From: Lineolata rhizophorae
Taxonomy: Eukaryota > Ascomycota > Dothideomycetes > Lineolatales > Lineolataceae
NCBI GenBank assembly: GCA_010093515.1
Contig: MU001677.1
Location: forward strand, 650,555 to 714,554
Direction of reading: 5' to 3'
Length of the DNA: 64,000 bases
Shown here: positions 48,468 through 59,072 of the stretch, in pieces
Position numbering within the stretch: position 1 is the first letter of the stretch
Layout of the letters: every line of letters starts with the position of its first letter
Notes under the pieces: model-generated
Told to the model about the DNA's origin: nothing
The model's input: the letters and a program-made list of their open reading frames with translations, nothing else
The model's database searches: none
Made by a program: the position numbers and the translations under genes

Positions 48468-49031
48468 GAATTCTTAGGCGACTTTATGGGTTTGTAAGAC
48501 TGGGAATTGAGGGCGGCGTTTCAGGAATCAGAACAGGCGTTTGCTTAACCTTCACAGGATTGCACATTTTGGGGTTTGGGCTTGTAGATCGGTATTACTG
48601 CTTTAAGCAACATGCTCCTAAAAGAAGTAAGCATTTTATTTTCCTCGGCTACTATTATTTTTAGTTCGAATTCGTTTTGGAAGAACCGTTCTTAAACTTG
48701 TGCATAAGTAGTTTGGTTTGCGATGTTACAGAATAGCCTAACAACACACAAAGGTCAAATTTACCGCGGTCAAAGAACAGCTTATGAAAGCGTTTATGTT
48801 TTCTTCCAAGTATGGCAACACAATCACACCGCGGTAATTAAACAGGCTATGGCTAAGGCTTCATGATTTTGAAATCCTGAACTTGAATTTTGAGTGAGAA
48901 CCTCTGCATTTTGAGCCCTAGATGAGCTCTTATTCCTACCAAAGTCTGTTCCACACCGCACCACCTCCACATAAAACACCCGGTCGTTTCCAGCGTCAGA
49001 AGTACCCACTGATCTATGTACGCCCTGACAT
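48468..49031. other. Convergent intergenic region
   Basis: This 0.56 kb lies between the glycosyltransferase-like gene (+) and eL15 (-) 3' ends. It is AT-rich with no coding frame or RNA gene seen. Confidence 0.55.
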
Positions 49032-49889
49032 TTACCGGTAGCGCCAGAGAGAGAGGGTGTTGTTCCGCTTCCAGGTCTTGCGGCGACCAGCCGTCGTCTT
49101 GTTGAAGCGATGGCCCTTGCCCAGACCACGAGACTTCTTGCCAGTAGCGGTAAGGCCACGCGCCTCGCGATGCTGCAGGAATGAACGTCGTTAGAATCAT
49201 CGACCTCGGCGAGATACTGATCGTTCAAGGGCCGTACCTTGTGGACCGGCTTGCAGATCCAATTGATGCGGGGGTCCCGGCGGATGGCCTTGTGTTGAGG
49301 ATCAACGAGGATAACCTCGTAGTACTTGTAGGTTGAATCCTGGTTGATCCAGTACGAATTGAGTACGCGAAGGTTAGGGCAGCGGCGGCCGACACGCTCT
49401 TCGGCGGTGCTACGCAGCGAACGCTGGTACTTGAGTTGGTTCACACCCTGGTTGGTCGGCTTGCCTGTTGAGGCCGATCAAGAGACACCCCGTTAGCCAT
49501 CTAACATGCCGCCTGACCCGTCATTCGGAGCCAAAATCATAATACGTACCATAGGTGGCGCCCTTCGGCACCGGCTTCTTGCGGCCACCGCGACGGACGC
49601 GGACACGGTAGATAACATAACCCTGCTTGGCCTTGTATCCAAGACGACGAGCCTTGTCCGGGCGAGACGGCCGCGAAGCGCGGTGGATGACATTGAGCTG
49701 GCGGAGCTGTTGTGTTGCGATGCACTCTCAGCTAAGTTCAACAAGTGACATCGCGGTGGAGGGAATTTTTTCCCTCGTGGCCGAGACAGGAAAAATTCAT
49801 ACCTCCCAGCAGCGAACGCGCAGCAGGAAGCGCAGCACGTCGGACTGCTTCTTCTTCTGCAGCTCCTCGACGTACTTGAGGGCGCCCAT
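49032..49889 (-). CDS. RPL15: 60S ribosomal protein eL15
   Basis: A structural protein of the large ribosomal subunit that contacts 28S/5.8S rRNA. Four exons (49889-49803, 49706-49550, 49464-49238, 49172-49032) give 203 aa, the exact family length. The sequence is unmistakable: [20 protein letters not shown], then [58 protein letters not shown], and the basic C-terminus [20 protein letters not shown] ending in WRYR. A CACACAG precedes the ATG and could be the 3' end of a 5'-UTR intron, common in fungal ribosomal protein genes. It is divergent from NCL1, separated by about 490 bp, so both may share a growth-regulated promoter. Confidence 0.98.
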
Positions 49890-50379
49890 CTGTGTGCCGG
49901 GTGCTGCTTGTTAGCTTCAACAGGTATCACGATGGGCAAGTGATGCGAGACGCGAGTGGGAGCATATATCGGAAATGTGTAGCGCTACTGCGCAGAAACA
50001 CTCGCAGCTGTGGAGGGAATGTCCCAATTGAATTAATCATGTTCCAGACGTACCTTGATTGACAGTAGCGCGGGCGAATAATGAGGGTAGTGGAGGGGAG
50101 GATTGTCGGGTGGTGGCTTCCGCGGGCGAAATTTAGGGTTTAGGAGTGGGTGCGTTCGCTTACCGCAGTATTACGTAAGGCCAGAGCTCAAGCAGGTGCA
50201 CCAGCCACAGCATCCTGTCAATTCAGCTTTTTTCGCCGCGAGGTGTGTTCCCCGTCCCCGCGATCCCCCAGCGGCATCGCATGAACTTCGTCATTGGTCT
50301 TAGGACCCTAACCACGACACCAACGCTTGTGCACACATCGACTACTTCTTCCCAAAGCTTCCATACGGCTATCAGAAGA
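49890..50379. promoter_or_regulatory. Shared promoter region of eL15 and NCL1
   Basis: This 490-bp gap separates two divergent translation-related genes. It must hold both promoters and leaders. I did not recognise specific factor sites with confidence. Confidence 0.5.
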
Positions 50380-53300
50380 ATGGGTCGGGGACGAGGGCGC
50401 GGCGTATGCACCCACTTGTTTCTTGCTCTGGCTTTCAAAAAATGACACTGACTCCATTGCAGAGAGGAGGCCGCGGCGGTGGTCGTGGCCACTTCCAGCC
50501 GGGCTCGCGCACCGATTATAGCGCTATCGACAAGCACAATGAGCGCTACGAGTCGTATTACAACGAATTGGGAATTATTGAGGATAGCGAGCGCGGCGAG
50601 TTCTGGGCTGCTCTCCGCAGGGAACTTCCTATCAGCTTCCGTTTCACAGGGTCTAGAGGGTACGCCGGATCCCAACCCCAGCCCGAGTAGTTCCGTGACT
50701 GACATGACTCTCATGCATTGTAGGCACGCTCTCACGGTCCAGCAACGTCTCATTGATCATTACATCCCTGAGATAACATCAGTTACCTTCAACGGCGAAC
50801 CCGTAGACCCACCTGAGCCCGTCTCGTGGTTTCCTGATAAGCTTGCCTGGTCCATGACCACAACCAAAAATGTTATCCGCAAGTGCAAACCCTTCGCATC
50901 GTTTCAGAAGTTCCTCGTCTCGGAGACCAGTGTCGGCAACATCAGTAGGCAGGAGGTTGTCAGCATGATTCCGCCATTGCTCTTGGACGTGCGCCCTGGC
51001 ATGACTGTCTTGGACCTCTGCGCCGCCCCGGGAAGCAAGTCTGCGCAGCTCATCGAAGCAGTTCACGGTGGAGAGGAAGCACGGGTCCGGAAGGTCGTGA
51101 GGGACCTAGCGAAAGAGCGCGGCCGCGAGCTTAGTCCGGATGGTATGGAGACGGATCTTGAAAAGCAAGTTGCAGAGGCTGAGAATGATTGGTCCGATGA
51201 CGGACGCTCGACCGGCTTGCTCATCGCAAACGACATGGACTATCGCCGTGCCCAAATGTTGATCCATCAAGTCAAGAGACTCAATTCTCCCAACCTGATT
51301 GTTACCAACCACAATGCAACGTTCTTCCCATCCGTTCGCATATTTGCAGAGGGAGGGAAGACGAGGTATCTGAAGTTCGACCGTATTTTAGCTGACGTGC
51401 CTTGCTCTGGCGATGGCACAACGCGTAAGAATATCGCTATCTGGAAGGATTGGCTTCCTGGTAACAGTCTAGGATTGCACATAACCCAGCAAAGGATTCT
51501 TGTACGCGCACTACAAATGCTAAAAGTAGGTGGTAGAGTAGTTTATTCTACTTGCTCGATGAACCCTGTCGAAAACGAGGCCGTAGTAGCAAGCGCAATT
51601 GAGAGATGCGGAGGCATGGCCAATGTGGACGTTGTCGATTGTAGCGACATGCTGCCGGGTCTGAAACGCAGGCCGGGAATGACGTCGTGGAGAGTGATGG
51701 ATAAGGCTGCGCAGATGTTCGATTCCTGGGCAGAGGTCGAGGAATATAGAGTATCTTTGGGAGAAGATGATAATGATTCTACAGCCCGACTCGCAGAGAG
51801 CATGTTTCCTCCTACGCCATCCGACCAAGAGAGGATACCTCTTGAGAGGTGCTGGCGTATTTATCCTCACCTTCAAGACACGGGAGGCTTCTTCATAACT
51901 GTGCTGGAGAAAAAGACTGAGATCAAAGCGCGCAACGAGAGCGAGCCCAAGAAGGAGATCTCACCTAAAGAAGAGAGCGAACCTAAGGAGAGCGAGCCTA
52001 AGAAAGTCGACCAGACCTCTATTGTCGATGTTATCAACGAGATCGAATCCAAGACCGAGCCTCAGAACAACAACGGTTCAGCCGTGGAGAAGTTGAAAAC
52101 ACTTGACGCTATTGCTCCTCCACAAGTAGACCCGGCCAATCATATGGATGATGGTAATGCGCCTGCAACTCAACGTCAAGATCGTCCTAGTTCACCTCCT
52201 AAACGACCGTTGGACGACTCACCCTTCGACGGGGGTCGTTCACCTAAGCGTACCCGCAACGACGTAGACACGTACGATTATACCCCTCCCCCATCCGCGC
52301 CCGTGTCATACGATAAGGTAGGCAAGAGAGGTGGCAATGTACACGAAGAAGCTTTCAAGTATCTCGACCCTTCACATCCAGAACTTCTCCGCATCTACGA
52401 TTTTTACGAGTTGTCCGAGCGGTTCCCGCGTGACCGCTTTATGGTTCGGAACGAGATGGGTGAGCCTGTGAAGGCTATTTACTACACCTCGGAGTTGGCA
52501 AAGCGCATCCTGACTCTCAACGAAGGCAAGGGTATCAAGTTTGTGCACTGTGGGGTTAAGATGTTTATGAAGCAGGATGCACAGGGGCGCGACATTTGCA
52601 GGTGGCGGATCCAAACTGAGGGCTTGCCGGTGGTGCAGCACTGGGTCGGGGACGATAGGGTGGTGTACATGCACAAGAGAGAAACCTTGCGGAAATTGTT
52701 GATTGAAATGTTTCCTCGTGTGGCGAACGACGGGTGGAAGGAGTTGGGCGAAATCGGTGAGAGAGTTCGGGACATAGCAATGGGATGCTGCGTCCTTAGG
52801 GTGGATACGAGTGACGCCGAGGATGGCTTCAAAGAGCGCCTAGTCCTCCCGCTCTGGAAAAGCATCTCGTCTGTCAATTTAATGCTGCCAAAGGAAGAGC
52901 GGAGGTAAGTCATATGCTCCTTTATGTCTTCCCTATGTCTACTAATATTTCATCTTTTAGGGCAATGCTGCTGCGTCTGTTCAACGACCAGACCGAGCTT
53001 CAATACAAGGGTCCGAGACGCGATGAGGCCACGTTTTCGGAGGCTGCAAATGAGAATGGAGTAATTCAAGAGCCAGGCACATTGGCGGCTGGCCAAGATC
53101 CTGAAACTAGAAAAGGAAGTGGACTCGCACGGACTAGTCAGGAGGACGAATTTATGGACGGATTTGACACCGAAAATGGTTATTCCAAGCCTCGCCAGCA
53201 AGCCGAGCAGGAAGTTATAGCAGAAGCCGAGAAAGCCATTGGCGTTGCGCCAACTCTTAAACCAGAGAGCGATATTGAGCGACTTGAAACCGAAGAAGAG

Positions 53301-53393
53301 GCGCAGCTGCAGCATGAGGCGGACACAACTAAGGAGGTGCAGCCGGGAGAGACGGTTAAGGAAGAGGAAGACGTCTTCAACACAACTGTCTAA
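50380..53393 (+). CDS. NCL1: tRNA (cytosine-5-)-methyltransferase, NSUN2/Trm4 family
   Basis: A nuclear SAM-dependent enzyme that makes m5C at several positions of tRNAs. Exons 50380-50403, 50463-50659, 50724-52904 and 52961-53393 give 944 aa. The first exon codes only MGRGRGRG, and exons 1-2 form an RGG-like N-terminus. The Rossmann domain includes LDLCAAPGSKSAQL (SAM site, about 170-183), LIANDMDYRRAQML, DRILADVPCSGDG (Cys301, motif IV) and GGRVVYSTCSMNPVENEAV (Cys351, motif VI, the nucleophile in this family). A repetitive acidic/lysine linker with SEPK units follows at about 500-530. The Trm4-specific C-terminal domain comes next (FKYLDPSHPEL, IKFVHCGVKMF), then a long acidic tail. It is longer than yeast Trm4 (684 aa) mainly through the linker and tail. 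Confidence 0.95.
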
Positions 53394-53869
53394 TTATTAA
53401 ACTGACGGGGTACCTCTGCTGAAGCATTCCTCTATGGAGCAGGTTTTCGGCAGAATGGGCACTGGAACGAAAAATAGAAGCTGATATTGACACCTAATCG
53501 TAAGACGTGCGTGATAAGCAAGCGTATGCATGATCGGTAACTTTAAACGAGAGACCGAAAAGAAAAAGAGGCCAAGACGAAAAAGGAGCACCAATGTTTC
53601 TCGCGTCTACGGCCGTAAAAACATGATGCGATTGGTCGGCCCTTTGGCCGTTGTCGAGAATCCGACGTTGCACAGCCACATAAGCCTGAAACAGCAAAGC
53701 ATTGTCGTATTTGATATTCTTGAATCCGAAGCGATCAGGCTTGGTATCAACCATAAATACAATCACGACCCGTGATTCTAGACGACCTTTATCATAACAA
53801 AAAATAAACTCAACGTGAGATCAGTACTATTTTCAATCCATCCCACCTAACTACACTCTCCATATCACA
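53394..53869. other. Intergenic region downstream of NCL1
   Basis: This 0.48 kb between two plus-strand genes is AT-rich with short frames only. It should hold the NCL1 3' UTR and the promoter of the next gene. Confidence 0.5.
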
Positions 53870-54538
53870 ATGGTAGAGGAAGACAAAGCATCAGACCTGC
53901 CAGCCTCGTCCACTCCTTTTCGTCCCACCAAGATTTTCTGGATTGTTCCCCACAACTCTTTCAGCTCCGGGGTCAAAGTTCTTGATTTGACCAAAGATAT
54001 TGAAATTCCTTACGCAGTTGACGAGTCCGATCAACCTACCCAACAATACATTGACGCGATTAAGGACGTTGTCCAGCGCGAGGGGAAGCATCGCCCGCCA
54101 TGTTACACCTTTGTGAAGACAAACTTCACCGGCATGCACGTGCTTATGCGCAACGCGTCAGACGAACAGGTAGCCGATTGGCAATTTGGATTGTGGTCGA
54201 CGAGTTCGACAAAGTTGCAGTTCCCTCCCGAGTCGGAACACTGCTCGCACCAAATCATCATGACGCCGACCAGCATATGGCGCCAAAACGAAGCGTTTGT
54301 GGTCGACAGCTGCCCGTACCAGTGGTGTGTTGAGGCGATCTGGAAAGGCAATCGCTTCAGGTTGGATAGGAATTATGGCGGCCAGCAAAAGGAGGTTGGG
54401 AGGTTCTGGCAAAGCTGGAGCTGGCAGACGGGCGGCGCGCTGGTTCTGGACACGGAGGAAATCGATGAGGTGGTCGGGATTTTGACTATGGTGGTGATGC
54501 TGAAGAAGAGGAGGCATAGGGAAATGGAGCGCTCGTGA
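53870..54538 (+). CDS. Uncharacterised 222-aa protein, possibly tubby-C-terminal/LURP-like fold
   Basis: A single-exon gene starting at ATG in a CACAATGG context. It has good coding character: aromatic residues are spread evenly and the opposite strand is less plausible. There is no signal peptide or membrane helix. The N-terminal half has TKIFWIVPHNSFSSGVKVLDL. The middle has YTFVKTNFTGMHVLMRN and IWRQNEAFVVDSCPYQWC. The C-terminus ends ALVLDTEEIDEVVGILTMVV before a basic tail (LKKRRHREMERS). The alternating beta pattern closing with a hydrophobic strand and basic tail recalls tubby-C-terminal-like (LURP-one/scramblase-like) fungal proteins, but this is impression only. No function is claimed. 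Confidence 0.7.
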   Translation: MVEEDKASDLPASSTPFRPTKIFWIVPHNSFSSGVKVLDLTKDIEIPYAVDESDQPTQQYIDAIKDVVQREGKHRPPCYTFVKTNFTGMHVLMRNASDEQVADWQFGLWSTSSTKLQFPPESEHCSHQIIMTPTSIWRQNEAFVVDSCPYQWCVEAIWKGNRFRLDRNYGGQQKEVGRFWQSWSWQTGGALVLDTEEIDEVVGILTMVVMLKKRRHREMERS

Positions 54539-55006
54539 TGTAGAAGAAAAGAGGTGTAGGGATATGGAGCGCGCAAGTCCTAAGTTACCTTGCAAATATC
54601 ATTGTGATATTTCTATTGGCTTGAATTCAGATTTGAAATTAAAGCTCTGCGATAGGGCCCATATACGCGGAGTACGACTTTTCGACGCGATCTCTGCGGC
54701 AGCTAAAGATGACTGCCTCATAATTTCGTTTTGGATTAAAAAGGTTGCTAGCAATTTATCATGTGTATACTACCGCTATTACATTTTTGTGTACATTGAT
54801 AGTAGTTAAAATAGAGAACATGCTCTTCCTAGAATGTGCCGTGTAATCTGGAGAAATGGTCATTTGCGTGCCGTCGACGAAAATCCTATGCCTTCTAGAG
54901 GCCGCAAAATTGACAGGGGTTGATGTTGAATGAGGAAGCTGCTGCTTGGGCTAGGCTTGTATATATATGTATATACTATTTTGCTCACAAAATTGCAGAA
55001 ATTCCA
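54539..55006. other. AT-rich gap upstream of the tRNA gene
   Basis: This 0.47 kb between the 222-aa protein gene and tRNA-Glu is AT-rich. It includes a TATATATGTATATA stretch about 40 bp upstream of the tRNA, a plausible TATA-like aid for Pol III. No coding frame was recognised. Confidence 0.5.
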
Positions 55007-55097
55007 TCGGATATGGTGTAACGGCTAACATTTGGCGCTTTCATGGACGTCCATGACTAGCACCGCCAGGCTCCGGGTTCGATTCCCGGTATCCGAA
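55007..55097 (+). tRNA. tRNA-Glu(UUC) with a 19-nt intron
   Basis: The cloverleaf folds completely. The acceptor stem is TCGGATA with TATCCGA, discriminator A at 55097. The D stem is GTGT/ACAT, the anticodon stem TGGCG/CGCCA, the variable loop GGCT, and the T arm CCGGG-TTCGATT-CCCGG. The anticodon TTC lies at 55040-55042. The intron at 55044-55062 is in the canonical place after position 37, leaving a 72-nt mature tRNA without CCA. C32 can pair with the intron's third-last G (anticodon-intron pair), which supports the 3' splice site. The Pol III A box overlaps TGGTGTAACGG and the B box is GGTTCGATTCC. A T-run terminator follows at 55105-55116. Confidence 0.95.
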
Positions 55098-55104
55098 CTT
55101 ATTG

Positions 55105-55116
55105 TTTTGTTTTTTT
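55105..55116 (+). terminator. Pol III terminator of tRNA-Glu
   Basis: Eight bases after the mature 3' end the plus strand has four T, one G, then seven T. This is a strong RNA polymerase III termination signal. Confidence 0.85.
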
Positions 55117-55567
55117 GTATGAGTTACTTCTGCTATTTTATGCCTTTTAATATACTCACAATTTCACGAGGATGGCTATGCATATATCACGAACTAATCC
55201 CGCCTGTCTTGGTGGCGTCATTACAACCTAATTGCCAAGTTTCAGATCACCACGAAATATATTCAGGACGAGAGTATTTGCTCCCACGTTGAAAAGCATC
55301 CCTGGTAATCCTTAGAATCATTTAATTTTTAGTGTCGTGTAGAGTGAGTATCGCGCCGTGGTACTTATTCCCTCCACCTAAACCTTCGAGCTAGGACAAG
55401 TTCCTATTGCAGCCAATGATATCACTATCCTCATTCATTACTCCACCTCCCAACGCCTATATCCTCACCTTGGACGAGAATGGGTCCTAATATGAAAATA
55501 ATTTGTCCGCGCTATTCGTGTCAGCGACATGAAAGGCGTAAAAAACAAGCAACAGCCCAACTTGCGC
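55117..55567. other. Intergenic region between tRNA and SNF12
   Basis: About 450 bp of AT-rich DNA after the tRNA terminator, presumably including the SNF12 3' UTR. Nothing else was recognised. Confidence 0.5.
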
Positions 55568-57350
55568 TCACTTCATCCTCGCAAGCCAAAGCCCAACGCT
55601 CTCCCTAGCCCCATCGGTGCTCCAAACACTTTCCTTGCCACCTATACGCCACTCCTCCGTCTGCGCGGCGCCTTCGACGGGGTCGCCGAGGATGACGTCG
55701 GCGTCGCGGCGCTGGCTGGCGAGCCAACGTTGGAGGAAGCGGACGGGGTCGTCGGCCATGGAGGAGAAGAAGTCGTGCTTGGCCTTGCCGTTGGCCATGG
55801 CTTGGATGACGAGGGCGAGCGAGTCGTCGAGGGCGGCGACCTGGCGCAGCGCGTTGAGGTGGTTTGGGCCTGTGTCGCGCGCGAGTGCCAGCATCGTATT
55901 GCGCGGCGGGTCGTCGCAGGCGACGGGGATGTCGTAGACGGTCGGGACCGGGTTGTCGGTGTAGTCACGGTCGACACGGATAGTATAGGGGAGCTGGAGC
56001 GGGGGCAGCGGCGTGACGTGCTGCTGGATGAGGTCAGGGATCTCCGGGAAGTGGACGATGTCGCGGCCGAAGACCTTTGCCAGCAGTTAGCAGTTGCGTA
56101 CCAGGGCAAAAGAGAAAAAAAAAAAATAAAAGGCTTTGTGGGCGCTCGTTTCGCATACCTTCTTGAGAGCATCATCGCAAGTAACCTTGCGGAAATCTTT
56201 CTCCTCGCTTAGATTGTTGGCCTTGACGTACTCCATGATGGCGTGCATGATGCCGGCACGGTCGTCTTCATCCTTATCTACGATGTCCGCGAGGGGCTTG
56301 TTTAGTCGATAGCGCTCGGGGTTCTCGTCGCGCGTGAGGTTTATGACAATGTTGATATTCTCGTCGCCTTTCCGCTCGAACTCGAGACAGTCAAAGTCGG
56401 CGTCCTTGGCCTTGCTAGGTTGTGGCTGGTTCGGCTTCGCTTCAGGCTTCTTCCATTCCACGGGAGCGATGCCCTCGATTTGTAATATCTTAGACTTGTC
56501 AAACTCGACCGTGATGGCCTTGAAAAAGTGCGAGAGTTTGAACCGTTGCGGCGCCAGGCCGGCCGATCCCGCGAGTGGCTGCTTGGTGGGCGTCGTTTTG
56601 TTCGGATCCGGATCCTGATCCATGGCACCTGCATCTCTTTCGTCGCCGTCGCCTGCACCCTTAGACTCCGAGACGCCGTCGGCGCGGTCCTCGTCGTCCT
56701 CCAACAGGCGGCCCTCGATCTTGACGCGGAAGGTGCCCTGGGAGTCGGTGCCGAAATCGACGAAGGACTCGGGCTCGATGGCGCCCTGCTGCCACGGCTG
56801 GTTGTCGACCGAGTTGGAGATCCAGATGCGAAGGGTGCGGGTGCGCTTCATGGAGCGGTTGGTGGACTCCTGGATGTCCATGCGCTTGCGCATCATGACG
56901 GCGTCGAGGCGGCGCTCGAGGTCGCGGAGGGCGCGGTAGCGGTTCACGCCGTCGCCCAGGGCCAGCTGCTCGACGCCCTCGGGGATGTTCTTGTCGGTGG
57001 GCTTGTGCGCGCGGCGGCGGGCTTGCTCGCGGCGCTGCTGCTCCATGGCCTGGGTCTGGGCCAGCTGCTGCTGGGACATGGGCGGCGGGGCGTGGGGGTG
57101 GGCGTTGGCCATGATGGGGCCTGCGCGGCGGAAGGTGGTGTCTATGTCAGCGCGGCGTATCATGGCAGGTGCTGGGCTGCGAGCGCGGAGGGGGAAGGGG
57201 GGAGGAGGAGAAAAGCGAGGTGGCGGTGACGGTGGTGGTGACGGTGACGGCGCGGATGAAGAGGGTGCAGGTACCTGGGCCGCGCCGGGCTTGGGCGTTG
57301 TGCGGCGACCGCTGCATGGGCTGCGGGTAGTTCCGGTACGGGCCTTGCAT
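55568..57350 (-). CDS. SNF12: SWI/SNF chromatin-remodelling subunit Snf12 (SMARCD/BAF60 type, SWIB domain)
   Basis: A core SWI/SNF (BAF60-type) subunit of the nucleus. Exons 57350-57275, 57141-56159 and 56074-55568 give 521 aa, close to other fungal Ssr3/Snf12 proteins. A short N-terminus (MQGPYRNYPQPMQRSP) leads to a Q/A/R-rich helix and the conserved RKRMDIQESTNRSMKRTRTLRIWISNSV region. FSHFF-like KLSHFFKAITVEFDK follows. The SWIB/MDM2 domain spans about residues 285-375 (LADIVDKDEDDRAGIMHAIMEYVK, then VFGRDIVHFPEIPDLIQQHV). A helical C-terminus ends LWLARMK. The second intron contains an A14-type run and ends in CAAAG, an unusual acceptor. A frame open to 57778 only fuses leader and first intron, so the start was set by the small first exon. 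Confidence 0.93.
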
Positions 57351-59072
57351 GGCTGGGTCGCGCGGGCGCTGTGCGGGCGTGAGGCAGCTGCGATGGACGA
57401 TGGCGGCGGATGGGAAGGAGCGCGTCGTCGACGCGTGCCCTTCTGGCAGTCACGGGGGAGGCGCCGGAGAGGAGAGAGAGAAGAGGGACGCGCCGCAGCG
57501 CTGCCCCCGCCCGCCAATGGGCCCCCGGGCTCCAGCGGCCCTGCGCTGGCCGGCGCTGGCAGCACAAACCCAACCTCCTTTCCCTCGCGCCCTAGCCGAA
57601 TGCGGGGCTGACGGGCGCCTCTTCTATTGCTGCCCGCGCCCTCGGTGGGCCGTTCCGCGCCCTGCCGCGGGCCGCGACGCATCGTGCGCCCTGCGCGGTG
57701 CGCGGTGTTGGGGTCTCTCGAGTCCGCCGGCCTGGAGTAGCAGTTGCATGTGGGCGCCCGTCGCCGCGGCGGTGTCACTCGTCTGCCCGTCCACCACTAA
57801 TCCCGTGCTCGCCTTCGCGGCGCCTGCGCCCTCATCTCCCCTCAACTCAGGGAACCTCGCAAAAATTCAGTCGCGAGCTCGACATCTGCCTGTTGTGCTG
57901 CATGTTCCGCGCATCTTGAGATGCAAACCATACAAAGGTCTCTGCTACGTACGCACGTATGACGGCGTCTTCCCCTAAATGGGAGCCGCACTAAGGGATT
58001 TCCAGGAAGGTACCGCCCACTTAGCGACGGTTGCCGACCCATCCAAATCGTCGTCGGCCCGCCGCCATCACAGTTCACTCTCACATCGATCATGCCTTGC
58101 GGGTGTCACGCATAAGTGACAACGCGCCTATACGGTACAGTTGACGGTCCTGGCTACGACATGCACCTCCAAAACGGACTCCCAAGGTTGCCGACATCCG
58201 TATCCCTGACGGAGCGCTCCGCGGTGAAAGGTGTGCGACTCCGGAAGGGACGAAGACGCGATCGGCACGCCGCCAAGATTTCGCTGCTACGCGGACCTGC
58301 CATTTCGCTGCATCATCCATTCCCGCAGCATTGCTGCATCACCAGTGCTCCCGGCAATACCCTCGTCTCCATCCCACCTATTGCCTCTACATAGACCCGC
58401 GACTTCTGCCGCATTGCTGATCTCTACTATAATATTCACAATTTTCCCATCTCGTAATTGCAGTTCTAGCGAAGCACCCTCTAATGCGCCTAGAAGCGCT
58501 CTCTCCGCAGCTACCCGGGTGCTACCAAGCGCCCATCTAACACCTCTTTGCCGTCCTCAGGCCGGCAGTCACATCACCCCTTGGGCTCCACCATCACATT
58601 CACAGCGGCGCCACTACTCCCAGAGCCACCAACCAGCTCCCGCGCCCCGGTGCGCCATTGGGAGCCTCGAGAGCGAAACGTGGCACCCCTGTAGCGCTGT
58701 GGGCCATGGTTTGCGGGCGTGGCGTCTGATGCCGCCGTTTTGGCCTCACATCTGATACACTCGTGCTCTGACCAGAAACTGCCCCCCACGGACGGCACCC
58801 CGCAGGCCGGCACCCTGCAACCCAATCGATATCAAAGCCAGTGGGCCGAACAATTTTTCCTCTCCCTCTTCTTTTCTCCGCTGGGTCTGCGTCTTTCGTT
58901 CGCGCTGCTGCGCGTGGCTTTCTTTCCCTTTTCCTTTCTTTTCCTTTCCTTTCTGTTCTTTCCATTCCTTCTCGAGCTTCTTCCAGCTCGAGCGAGCCGA
59001 CGCTTGCTGCCGGGAGCAAGAGCGAGCCCCCCGAATAGCGACTTTCGCCCGGAAAGCGGACGACAGCAAATC
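57351..59072. promoter_or_regulatory. Divergent promoter region of SNF12 and the amidohydrolase
   Basis: About 1.7 kb of GC-rich DNA between divergent starts. It should contain both promoters. The last 200 bp before the amidohydrolase is a strong plus-strand pyrimidine tract. Large frames on both strands are compositional shadows. Confidence 0.5.
58856..58982 (+). promoter_or_regulatory. Polypyrimidine (CT) tract upstream of the amidohydrolase
   Basis: About 125 bp is dominated by CTTTTCC/TTTCC units on the plus strand, ending about 90 bp before the chosen ATG. CT-rich tracts just upstream of start codons are typical of filamentous fungal promoters and mark transcription starts. It is translated without stops in the frame of the gene, which may mislead gene callers. 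Confidence 0.65.

Noticed and set aside
57351-57778. A frame continuous with SNF12 exon 2 and open to 57778, suggesting a longer N-terminus
   Set aside because: The extra part translates the first intron and upstream leader into Pro/Ser/Arg low complexity. A clean GT-AG intron with a GCTGAC branch joins a small exon (57350-57275) in frame instead.
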